From Nemertoderma westbladi (Eukaryota > Xenacoelomorpha > Nemertodermatida > Nemertodermatidae), in contig JAUCBJ010001622.1 of NCBI GenBank assembly GCA_032718475.1, forward strand, positions 1 through 62,589: DNA of 62,589 nucleotides, in the 5' to 3' direction. The notes beneath the pieces are model-generated. The model saw nothing but the letters and a program-made list of their open reading frames with translations, had not been told where the DNA came from and searched no databases. How positions within the stretch are numbered: the stretch's first letter is position 1; the number at the start of each line of letters is the position of its first letter. Below are positions 46,601-57,010 of the stretch, piece by piece. Made by a program: the position numbers and the translations under genes.

Positions 46601-47474
46601 AGATCTTCATAAAACTTGACTGCTTGTTCTGGCTCTGAGGCATTGGTTGGACTGTAGCAACATATAACTGTTGTCTTGGGATTTCCATCAAATGCTGCGA
46701 TCATAACCCTGGAATTTATAGATTCGATGTTGTTTAAGGTCTTAAGTGCAAATGGGCTTATCAGAATTCCTACTCCACCAATTGATGCATTGGCCGAGTT
46801 TCTTACTGCTGAGCTTGTATCTAACGTCCATCCATTTCCAATGTCATTGTACTTCATGGCAGTGTCTTCATGACAAATCCGATGTTCTTGGATGCAGATG
46901 ATGTTGATGTTATATTCCATTGCCAGAGCGACCATGTCACCCTGTTTGCTATGTGCTTTCAGCGTGCGTGCGTTCATTGTAGCAATTTTTAGTGTCTTTT
47001 TACATTTCAACAGGTTGGTTCTTCTTTCTTCTCTGTCTTCTGTTCCAGTAGCCAATTTATAGACACCAGCCTGGTGTACCACTGAGGGACGCGGTCCTCG
47101 TTGACCCGGGCGACGACCGTGCCGGTATTTCTCCTGGAGGGTTCTCATACTCATATCTTTCAGTTGCGAGAGTAAACCGCTTATGGTCGCAACTCCTACA
47201 AGCGTCTTCGCAGTCGGTCGCCATTGGTTGATTACCTTCCGCCGACCTTGTCAGCATGTCTAGCCCATTGGTTGATTACCTTCCGTCTATCCACGGCCTA
47301 CAGCCCTGCTGCCGACTGTAGGGGTCCTTTTGTTACACCCTAAACCAAGTGTGCCTCCTGGGTTAGGTATCCAGTATAGACAGAGCGGGGCGTGTATCAT
47401 CTCTATTGCAGATGCGTATCAAGCCTTTGCCTTCAATGGTGCCATATAGGCGCTATAGCCCTCAATGACTTATT
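43637..47474 (-). mobile_element. Nearly full-length LINE, minus strand, broken
   Basis: Read on the minus strand, the APE endonuclease lies about 47000-46260 (LKIATMNARTLKA, NIICIQEHR, LDYILI, SDHRIVTAEI). The linker and RT start are at 46054-45480 (ASGLDEIPAEVWK). RT continues with PTNYRGICLLVVAAKIYNK, then VDFKKAFDSIHRG, GVLQGDTLAPLLF and the catalytic FVDDITLL. The C-terminal region has RRLRFSGHCWRSKDE. A TAGTAGTAGTAGTA tail lies at 43637. Frameshifts occur throughout, and about 480 bp of unrelated sequence interrupts RT between 44765 and 45245. The repeat-type tail fits RTE-like LINEs; the clade is not certain. Confidence 0.85.
44765..45245. other. Insertion of about 480 bp inside the LINE RT domain
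   Basis: Coding similarity stops after RRLIEGIKSKI and resumes at VDFKKAFDS with only a few residues missing. The intervening sequence has no coding sense and no recognised family. Short TCTACTCTAC repeats lie near 45017-45030. Confidence 0.6.
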
Positions 47475-47630
47475 CAGTTAGATCATTTTAAGGCAGGGCC
47501 CACCTGGTATTGTTCAGCATGGAAATTCGCATTTTGTTCGTTTCTGAAGAGGTTTTAATGTTCTAGAAATGCTGAGTTTTAAATCGTTATTATAATAACT
47601 GCATTAAATGAAAAAAATAGCATTGTTATT
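47475..47630. repeat. 155-bp direct repeat, right copy (target duplication)
   Basis: It abuts the 5' end of the minus-strand LINE. It ends with AATAGCATTGTTATT versus AATAGCATTGTTAAT in the left copy. Confidence 0.9.
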
Positions 47631-48225
47631 ACACATTGTACAAATTGTAAAATACATGTATATCTTATACCAGTTGCCCCACTCAATCAACAATTCTTGT
47701 GAGGAGAAACGAAAATTAGAAATTACTTTACGTAACATATAATGTCATTTAATACATCCAGATAGGCCTCAATATTAGGCTGTACTCCAAAAAATGGCGA
47801 AGTTGGCCAATCTTTATGTAGGATGGCAGAAAAGTGCCTATGCATGCCCTGACCATGTATACTAAGTTTCAATGGGGTACAGTGGTTCTAGACGGTAGGT
47901 TCACACCCTATTTGTGATTTTTCCCAATCACACTCATGCTGCGCCCAGGAAATGGTGATATTACACATCTGTTACTGTCGTAACCTTGGAAACATAAGCT
48001 TTATTAGACTAATAGACCATTCAAAATGTGCAGAACTGCAAGTTGAACAAATTTTGTATTAAATTATAAGGACGGAAATGGATATTTCTTTCAAATATTC
48101 CTAAAAAAATCCCTTTCAGACATTTATTGGTTAAATATTACAATCGACATAAGGATTCTATAGTATTGAAATGCTATACGGTTACTACAGTATTGTTATA
48201 AAGTATTAACGAGTATTAACAACAT
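47631..48225. other. Intergenic, dispersed-repeat fragment, no gene
   Basis: The block 47720-47775 (ACTTTACGTAACATATAATG through CCAGATAGGCCTCAATAT) recurs near 52650-52700, and in part near 55100. Nothing else was recognised. Confidence 0.5.
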
Positions 48226-49130
48226 AAGCTTTTTTTAACAAAGCCTAGGCTTTCTTTAAATTCTAAACATTACCTAGGTTTTTTAAACGAAGGCTAGTCT
48301 TTCTTGATAACGGATGGCTTTGTTAAGAAAGCCTTGAAATTCTAGGTTATGTTAACAAAGACTGATTCATTAGACTATTTTAGGATATGCTCTAATATGC
48401 TGTAATAAACTAGTTTGATCGTTTGTGAACTAATTTTATGGAAAATAAAAATATTAATGTCACATCCCATATATCGATTTCTTTCTTTATGATCAATCAG
48501 CGCAATATTATTAGGGGCCGTCCAAGTATGACGTCTGCACTTTTCCCCAAAATGTTGACCCCCTCCCTCCCCTAAATCAGATGTCATCAGATAGGCGTAG
48601 ACCCCCCCCCCCCCCTAAATCAGATTTAAAAAAAAATTTGTAATAAACTATTATATTATGAAGATTATTTATAATCACTTCTAAATCATTCAAATCGTCC
48701 TAATCACTGAAACATGGTGACTGGTAACTGAAACAGAAGGTCGTGCTACGGGCCTTCGGGGGCTTCGAACAATTAAAATAGGCAAGCTATTTACTCTTCT
48801 GCTATATCTCTTCTAGCACTTATAAATGAACTTGCTGACGTCAGATTTTGGCTGACCCCCTCCCCTCCCCTCATCAGCACGTCATCAGATTTTCCCAACC
48901 CCCCTCCCCCCCCTAAAGTGCTGACGTCATACTTGGACGGCCCCTTATAAATAGTAAGAAAGCCTAGGCATTCCTAAAAAAGCCTGTTTCATTAAGGAAG
49001 GCACTAATACAAATAATACGTAATAAAGTCTAGGCTTTGTGTGGAATCTAATGAATGCCTAGGCTTTCTTGATTTCGAACGGTTTTCTTAACAAAGCCTA
49101 GGCTTTCTTAAGAAACCCTAATTCCACACA
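48226..49130. repeat. Interspersed AAGCCTAGGCTT palindromic repeats
   Basis: The motif AACAAAGCCTAGGCTTTCTT and degenerate versions occur at 48235-48350 and again, in both orientations, at 48955-49110. They flank the MITE at 48514-48944. This looks like an older element or simple-repeat expansion into which the MITE jumped. Confidence 0.6.
48514..48944. mobile_element. PIF/Harbinger-like MITE, 431 bp
   Basis: The terminal inverted repeats GGGGCCGTCCAAGTATGACG and their complement are at the two ends, flanked by TTA at 48511-48513 and 48945-48947. It contains 14 C at 48602-48615 and a second C-rich block near 48897-48913. There is no coding region. The 3-bp TTA duplication suggests PIF/Harbinger or a related superfamily. 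Confidence 0.8.
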
Positions 49131-49350
49131 AAGCCGCCAACATATATAAGATGTTACTTACAAAAATAAACATGCCAATGTGCAGTACCAGATCTCCATA
49201 CCAATGAGACAAACAAGTCCTAACTATGCTGTACAACAAACCAGCTAAACAGCTGAGACAGATCAACTGATTTTGTAGGGTTGCCTAGATACCTATTGTA
49301 AACAAACAAACGATAATCACAGTGCCTGGAGGTCCTGCAATGTCAGTAGT

Positions 49351-50421
49351 ATGTCAGCTGCATGTCGTGTGGTGTATGGACCAACTGAGTCACCAAACAA
49401 GAGCTGTTTTAAAACGCTCTACCAGGTTTGGTCATCCATCAATACAACCAACTATAAGCTACCAGAGATCAAGCAAAGATTCCTCAAAAACCTTCAGGTC
49501 GATGTTCGAAAGTTTTTAATCAAGTATCTGACTAGCGATGATAGCACGAGACGAACTGACTATAGAGAGATAGCCGAGTTGTCACTGCTTCTGTTGGGTG
49601 GCCACCTGCCTAATGGTTTCCCAATACACAGCCCAGGAGCAACTCATCATGCTCGATGGATGGCATCTATGATCTACACATTCAAGCTGACCCTCTACCG
49701 CCATCAACTTGTAGACTACTTTGATGAGCGCTCTCTTAATTCAATAGAGAACCTAGCTGTATATCTGGCATTGTTTTATGTCAGATATTGGCTCTGCTGC
49801 TCCAGTGCAGTAGAAGCCCCTGCTGAGGATCTGGCAATACTGAAACTCTTTGAGAAGGCTGAGGGTTGCACTCTACCAGCTGGCATGAAGGAGCTTGTGG
49901 TAGCTAGTAAAGAAAAGCTTGTGAATGGTCATCTGTGGTATCTCAGTGAGCGGCTCGTGCCGCTTTCATTATTCTCTCACCGAGTAACTGCCACAGAGAA
50001 GAAAGAGATGGTGTTGAAGTTGCGAGTATATCAGGGGAAGGAGACAACAACAGCAACCAACAGCGAATCATTGGGGGGACAAGAAACTGAAGGACTTCAT
50101 TTGACCTGACAGCTACACCTTCTTCAGCGTTTTTGGGATAGAACCCAGTTTCCTCAGCAAACCCGTCCCCGAGTGGCCTTCCGATCTGTCCTTCAGTTGA
50201 ATGACCACGTTTGCTCCACCAAAGTGATAAACGATAGTGCTGAGCGAGCACTGGGGCTTCTCACAGAGTTTAACAATGGGAAAGTCACACATGATGAAGA
50301 CCAGATACAATGGCTTTTCCAAGTCGTCTGGGAGATGAGGAGGCAGCAGAAGGAAGGGGCCACAAGCACTGAGAGGTGCACTAAAACAGTTATAAAGACT
50401 GTACAATATGATTTTGTATAA
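49351..50421 (+). pseudogene. Frameshifted relic of an invertebrate repeat-family protein
   Basis: The open part at 49351-50109 gives 252 residues, including LGGHLPNGF, PGATHHARWMASMIYTFKL and AVEAPAEDLAILK, then GHLWYLSERLVPLSLF. Beyond the TGA at 50107, coding sense continues in the +1 frame (FFSVFGIEPSFLSKPVPEWP). It returns near 50200 to the original frame with VINDSAERALGLLTEFN and IQWLFQVVWEMRR, ending at 50421. I recognise this pattern as a protein family repeated in arthropod and other invertebrate genomes, probably transposon-related, but cannot name it. Two frameshifts make it a pseudogene. No intron is seen. Confidence 0.65.
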
Positions 50422-51233
50422 TGTGTATCCATTATGTATAAATAATATCATTTTGGATATTGTTTATTAATTTCGGTTGAAAATTAGTGATCTGTTGTGA
50501 TAAATAATATATTACTGTCATGACAGTAAAAGTGAAAAATATAATATAGATTTTGGACATCCTTGCCAAAGAATTGCAGAAATAATTGATTTTTGGGGTA
50601 ATTTCAAAAGAAATATTAGTTTTCGTCCTTATTATTTAATATAAAATTTCTTCAACTTGTTGTTATAAACACAGTTGTTATGTTATCATAAAATAAATAC
50701 ATACAATTCACAATTCCCCTACAGGTAAATCCCAATTATTATGGTAGAGGCCAGGCAAACATGACAACTGCATGTGATTGGATGCGTGTGAGGAGATTAA
50801 TAAATTATTCATTATTTCACTACCAATACCTAAGATTTATACCATTACAACTACGCGTTTAAATTTTATGTTTTAAAATTCAATACAATTAATTGTCATT
50901 GTAAATTTCAATAATTTATCATGCATAATTACTCAATATTTCTGCTTAGTACTTTTATAAAAAGGTATTAAATAATAATAATATTAACCTATTCCATTTT
51001 CTGTGTACTGCTTAAAATAGTGTAGACAATTAATAGCAGGGTTGCCATCCTAGACATTCTACTACTTTTATTTCAATAAAGTATACATTTTTTGATTTTT
51101 TATTATGGGAAACAGGGCAATTTATGCTTAAATTTATGTTTCCTCGAAGCTAGATTTTTTATTGATTTCTGATAATCAATGATTATAGTGGAGGAAAGAT
51201 TTCAGTGAAACGTAATCTCGAGAGAGGCAATAA

Positions 51234-51474
51234 ATGGCAAGTCGCCAAGCCGTAATGTACCTCCTCTGTACTAACATCGCGTACTGGATTCAAAGTATAT
51301 TCGAGGTCCAAGCGCCAGACTCTTCACCTGTTCAAGAAGCGTTCTACACAACAAGGTCGTGGGAGATTATGACGCACATCTGCGCCCGTTGGAAATTCTG
51401 TTTCGGTTTCACTCCTTTGCATGTCTGTGCGACATTATCAATGAGTCCTATGTACATCATGTAGAAAGACATGT
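51234..51474 (+). pseudogene. Otopetrin 3'-end fragment 1
   Basis: It starts ATGGCAAGTCGCCAAGCCGT and matches the last 82 codons of otopetrin copy 2 (61918 onward). One base is missing at the TGCGCCCG site (around 51383), which shifts the frame before the FRFHS motif. It is preceded by GAGAGAGGCAATA, sequence not found in the parent gene. Confidence 0.85.
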
Positions 51475-51579
51475 TTAGCTTATATCGCGAATTAATATCA
51501 ATAATATATATTTAATTTAATTACTATATATAAGTTAATTATATGCAATTTATTTAAAGTTTCGTATAATAACTATTTA

Positions 51580-51722
51580 CATACTTGTGTGTAAAGTAGC
51601 ACTTTACAGTGTGATGATCCGAGTGGCTTTGTTACACGAACGAACGTTAGTGAGTGAGTGAAAATAAAGCCACGAGGATCAGAACACTGTAAAGTACTTT
51701 GCAACAAGTATGTATGTAGTTT
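51580..51722. mobile_element. Short inverted-repeat element (also at 54025-54172)
   Basis: TACATACTTG, CACTTTACAGTGT and GTGGCTTT are mirrored by AAAGCCACGAGGATCAGAAC, ACTGTAAAGTACTTT and CAAGTATGTATG. The arms are about 55 bp around a short GTGAGTGAGTG-containing loop. It is carried inside the 2.45-kb unit. Confidence 0.7.
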
Positions 51723-53680
51723 TATTCCAAATTTGAAACATTACGAAATGATTGTATATATTATAAGTAATAGAAACTGCTCAAATTAAATTAGTTGCTT
51801 TATAAATAAATGTAAAAATGACATAAATTATGTTATAAAAAAGATAGCTTATATTTTTGGTGGCTTTTGGAGCCATGTTAATAGTATTTGTCGTTCCCGG
51901 TGCCACGGAGACACGGTCAATAATTCATTGTACGGGAGCGATTCCGTCCAACAAAGTATACATTTTTTTGAATTTTAATTATTGAATATATGAGAAACAG
52001 GGCAATTTATGCTTAATTTATTTTTGCTCGAAGCTAGATTTTTTATTGATTTCTGATCCGCCGATTTGGTAGTTAGAAGGTATTTTTAATAATCAATGAG
52101 TATGGTGGAGGAAAGACTTCAGTGAAACGTAATCTCGAGAGAGGCAATATAAGAATACAATAAAATATTCCATGAAAAAATCATATACATTATACTTAAT
52201 TAACAGATATAATATCCCCCTTGATGTATGTGTCAATGCATATAGAAACCAGACAATTCCGAGAAAAAATAATTTTTGAGTTATGTATTGCATCAGAAGA
52301 GCATTTTAATTAGCTTTCAAACGCACCCACACCCACCCACATGTCATTGCGACCCACAGTTCAAAAGTTATGAAAGAAATAGTGAAAGTTAATAAAAGGA
52401 AAATTTTATAATAGCAATTTTTAAATATTGATTTAAAATCTCGAAAACTATGTTTTTAAATCAAAGTAAATCTTAACTCTCTCTGTTCATCTGTCTGTCT
52501 GTCTGTAAAAAATATAAAAGCATTCCAGCTAACTAAAATTTTGTTGTAGCGGTGTTTCTGGTCGGAGTTTTCATTTCCGATGTCAGTTTTCATGCTTGAA
52601 GTGATCTAGACTGAATGTGTGTCTGTCTGTGTGTCGGTCTTTCTGTTACTTTACGTAACATATGATGTCATTTAATACATCCAGATAGGCCTCAATATGA
52701 ACATAATTTTTATATATACTGTATGTTCGATTTGGGAGATCCAAAGACTATCATTTTGCTACCGATTTTGCTAACCTAATATCAGATAAACCCAGAGAGT
52801 TTAATGTTCCTGAAGCTTAGTCCGATTATCAAATTTTCATTCTCACTCCTTTAGGTCAGATAGCTGCGATAAATAAGCTTGTTTTGTCAGTCGCATGACG
52901 TAGATATCTAATTGCCATGAGTGAGATTTAGCACGACTACATCACCAACCTCTAGCGCTCTAGGTTGTTGACAAAGGCTCCACTTCTCTCACCACTAAGG
53001 TTTAATATTGTTATTGTGTATAGTAGTGGGATTTTATTTCTTGTTCTATTGATAATCATAAACAGAGTTGTTATGTTATCATAAAATAAATACATACCCG
53101 ATGTATGTACTGTATTATACAATACATGCATATACAATATACAATTCACAATTCCCCTACAGGTAAATCCCAATTATTATGGTAGAGGCCAGGCAAACAT
53201 GACAACTGCATGTGATTGGATGCGTGTGAGGAGATTAATAAATTATTCATTATTTCACTACCAATACCTAAGATTTATACCATTACAAATACGCGTTTAA
53301 ATTTTATGTTTTAAAATTCAATACAATTAATTGTCATTGTAAATTTCAATAATTTATCATGCATAATTACTCAATATTTCTGCTTTGTGCTTTTATAAAA
53401 AGGTATTAAATAATAATAATATTAACCTATTCCATTTTCTGTGTACTGCTTAAAATAGTGTAGACAATTAATAGCAGGGTTGCCATCCTAGACATTCTAC
53501 TACTTTTATTTCAACAAAGTATACATTTTTTGATTTTTTATTATTGAATATTCGAGAAACAGGGCAATTTATGCTTAAATTTATGTTTCCTCGAAGCTAG
53601 ATTTTTTATTGATTTCTGATAATCAATGATTATAGTGGAGGAAAGATTTCAGTGAAACGTAATCTCGAGAGAGGCAATAA

Positions 53681-53926
53681 ATGGCAAGTCGCCAAGCCGT
53701 AATGTACCTCCTCTGTACTAACATCGCGTACTGGATTCAAAGTATATTCGAGGTCCAAGCGCCAGACTCTTCACCTGTTCAAGAAGCGTTCTACACAACA
53801 AGGTCGTGGGAGATTATGACGCACATCTGCGGCCCGTTGGAAATTCTGTTTCGGTTTCACTCCTTTGCATGTCTGTGCGACATTATCAATGAGTCCCATG
53901 TACATCATGCAGAAAGACATGTTTAG
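53681..53926 (+). pseudogene. Otopetrin 3'-end fragment 2
   Basis: Same boundary as fragment 1, but the frame is intact to the parent-like stop (ending HVHHAERHV). It covers only the last one to two transmembrane segments including FEVQAPDSSPVQEAFY, so it cannot form a channel. It is closer to otopetrin copy 2 than to copy 1. Confidence 0.85.
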
Positions 53927-56245
53927 CTTATATCGCGAATTAATATCAATAATATATATTTAATTTAATTACTATATATAAGTTAATTATATGCAATTTA
54001 TTTAAAGTTTCGTATAATAACTATTTACATAGTACTTGTGTGTAAAGTAGCACTTTACAGTGTGATGATCCGAGTGGCTTTGTTACACGAACGAACGTTA
54101 GTGAGTGAGTGAAAATAAAGCCACGAGGATCAGAACACTGTAAAGTACTTTGCAACAAGTATGTATGTAGTTTTATTCCAAAATTGAAACATTACGAAAT
54201 GATTGTATATATTATAAGTAATAGAAACTGCTCAAATTAAATTAGTTGCTTTATAAATAAATGTAAAAATGACATAAATTATGTTATAAAAAAGATAGCT
54301 TATATTTTTGGTGGCTTTTGGAGCCATGTTAATAGTATTTGTCGTTCCCGGTGCCACGGAGACACGGTCAATAATTAATTGTACGGGAGCGATTCCGTCC
54401 AACAAAGTATACAATTTTTTTGAATTTTAATTATTGAATATATGAGAAACAGGGCAATTTATGCTTAATTTATTTTTGCTCGAAGCTAGATTTTTTATTG
54501 ATTTCTGATCCGCCGATTTGGTAGTTAGAAGGTATATTTAATAATCAATGAGTATGGTGGAGGAAAGACTTCAGTGAAACGTAATCTCGAGAGAGGCAAT
54601 ATAAGAATACAATAAAATATTCCATGAAAAAATCATATACATTATACTTAATTAACAGATATAATATCCCCCTTGATGTATGTGTCAATGCATATAGAAA
54701 CCAGACAATTCCGAGAAAAAATAATTTTTGAGTTATGTATTGCATCAGAAGAGCATTTTAATTAGCTTTCAAACGCACCCACACCCACCCACATGTCATT
54801 GCGACCCACAGTTCAAAAGTTATGAAAGAAATAGTGAAAGTTAATAAAAGGAAAATTTTATAATAGCAATTTTTAAATATTGATTTAAAAGCTCGAAAAC
54901 TATGTTTTTAAATCGAAGTAAATCTTAACTCTCTCTGTTCATCTGTCTGTCTGTCTGTAAAAAATATAAAAGCATTCCAGCTAACTAAAATTTTGTTGTA
55001 GCGGTGTTTCTGGTCGGAGTTTTCATTTCCGATGTCAGTTTTCATGCTTGAAGTAATCTAGACTGAATGTGTGTCTGTCTGTGTGTCGGTCTTTCTGTTA
55101 CTTTACGTAACATGTGATGTCATTTAATACCTCAATATGAACATAATTTTTATATATACTGTATGTTCGATTTGGGAGATCCAAAGACTATCATTTTGCT
55201 ACCGATTTTGCTAACCTAATATCAGATAAACCCAGAGAGTTTAATGTTCCTGAAGCTTAGTCCGATTATCAAATTTTCATTCTCACTCCTTTAGGTCAGA
55301 TAGCTGCGATAAATAAGCTTGTTTTGTCAGTCGCATGACGTAGATATCTAATTGCCATGAGTGAGATTTAGCACGACTACATCACCAACCTCTAGCGCTC
55401 TAGGTTGTTGACAAAGGCTCCACTTCTCTCACCACTAAGGTTTAATATTGTTATTGTGTATAGTAGTGGGATTTTATTTCTTGTTCTATTAATAATCATA
55501 AACAGAGTTGTTATGTTATCATAAAATAAATACATACCCGATGTATGTACTGTATTATACAATACATGCATATACAATATACAATTCAAAATTCCCCTAC
55601 AGGTAAATCCCAATTATTATGGTAGAGGCCAGGCAAACATGACAACTGCATGTGATTGGATGCGTGTGAGGAGATTAATAAATTATTCATTATTTCACTA
55701 CCAATACCTAAGATTTATACCATTACAAATACGCGTTTAAATTTTATGTTTTAAAATTCAATATAATTAATTGTCATTGTAATAGCAATAATTTATCATG
55801 CATAATTACTCAATATTTCTGCTTTGTGCTTTTATAAAAAGGTATTAAATAATAATAATATTAACCTATTCCATTATCTGTGTACTGCTTAAAATGGTGT
55901 AGACAATTAATAGCAGGGTTGCCATCCTAGGCATTCTACTACTTTTATTTCAACAAAGCAACATGATTTGATTTGATTCGAATTGATTTTTTATTATTGA
56001 ATATGTGAGAAATAGGGCATTTTATGCTTAATTTATTTTTGCTCGAAGCTAGATTTTTTATTGATTTCTGATCCGCCGATTTGGTAGTTAGAAGGTATAT
56101 TTAATAATCAATGAGTATGGTGGAGGAAAGACTTCAGTGAAACGTAATCTCGAGAGAGGCAATATAAGAATACAATAAAATATTCCATGAAAAAATCATA
56201 TACATTATACTTAATTAACAGATATAATATCCCCCTTGATGTATG

Positions 56246-57010
56246 TGTCAATGCATATAGAAACCAGACAATTCCGAGAAAAAATAATTTTTGAGTTATT
56301 TATTGCATCAGAAGAGCATTTTAATTAGCTTTCAAACGCACCCACACCCACCCACATGTCATTGCGACCCACAGTTTAAAAGTTATGAAAGAAATAGTGA
56401 AAGTTAATAAAAGGAAAATTTTATAATAGCAATTTTTAAATATTGATTTAAAAGCTCGAAAACTATGTTTTTAAATCGAAGTAAATCTTAACTCTCTCTG
56501 TTCATCTGTCTGTCTGTCTGTAAAAAATATAAAAGCATTCCAGCTAACTAAAATTTTGTTGTAGCGGTGTTTCTGGTCGGAGTTTTCATTTCCGATGTCA
56601 GTTTTCATGCTTGAAGTGATCTAGACTGAATGTGTGTCTGTTTGTGTGTCGGTCTTTCTGTCTGTCCGACAGTCCGACAGACATACAAACAGTCTTAAAT
56701 CCATAAAACTTACAAACTGACATCGGAAGTGACATCACCGCCCAGAAATACCCCCATATAGCGTAAAGTTTAGTCAGAAAATAAAAATTCCTTATATTTT
56801 TTGGCAGACAAACAGACAGACAGAGCGGCAGTCAGACAGACCGACAAAACATACAATTTTTTAAAAACTCTTCAATGAAGATAAACATACCTACAGTAAT
56901 GAATATATTTTGAAAAAAGAAAAAATTTTGAAATTTTATTTTTTACTTCATTCTCCATTATTTTCTCAAAATGAATTCTGCCCGAAATTGTTTGGTTTCT
57001 ATATGCACTG
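56246..57010. repeat. Diverged palindrome at the end of the tandem array
   Basis: Sequence at 56246-56660 recurs inverted and diverged at about 56680-57010. CTGACATCGGAA and the ATATTTTTT-GACAGACAGACAG stretch mirror 56500-56610. The final GTTTCTATATGCACTGAC mirrors the TGTCAATGCATATAGAAACC at 56247. The centre is TGTCTGTCCGACAGTCCGAC near 56665. Confidence 0.75.

Larger units (their letters stand above)
50660..56665. repeat. Tandem array of 2.45-kb units, about 2.4 copies
   Basis: Corresponding landmarks recur about 2447 bp apart (51234/53681), 2452 bp apart (52093/54545) and 2440 bp apart (52952/55392). Units 1 (50660-53070) and 2 (53070-55500) each carry a copied otopetrin 3' end. The third, partial unit (55500-56665) lacks that segment; the loss lies between two internal copies of GAAACGTAATCTCGAGAGAG. 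Confidence 0.9.
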
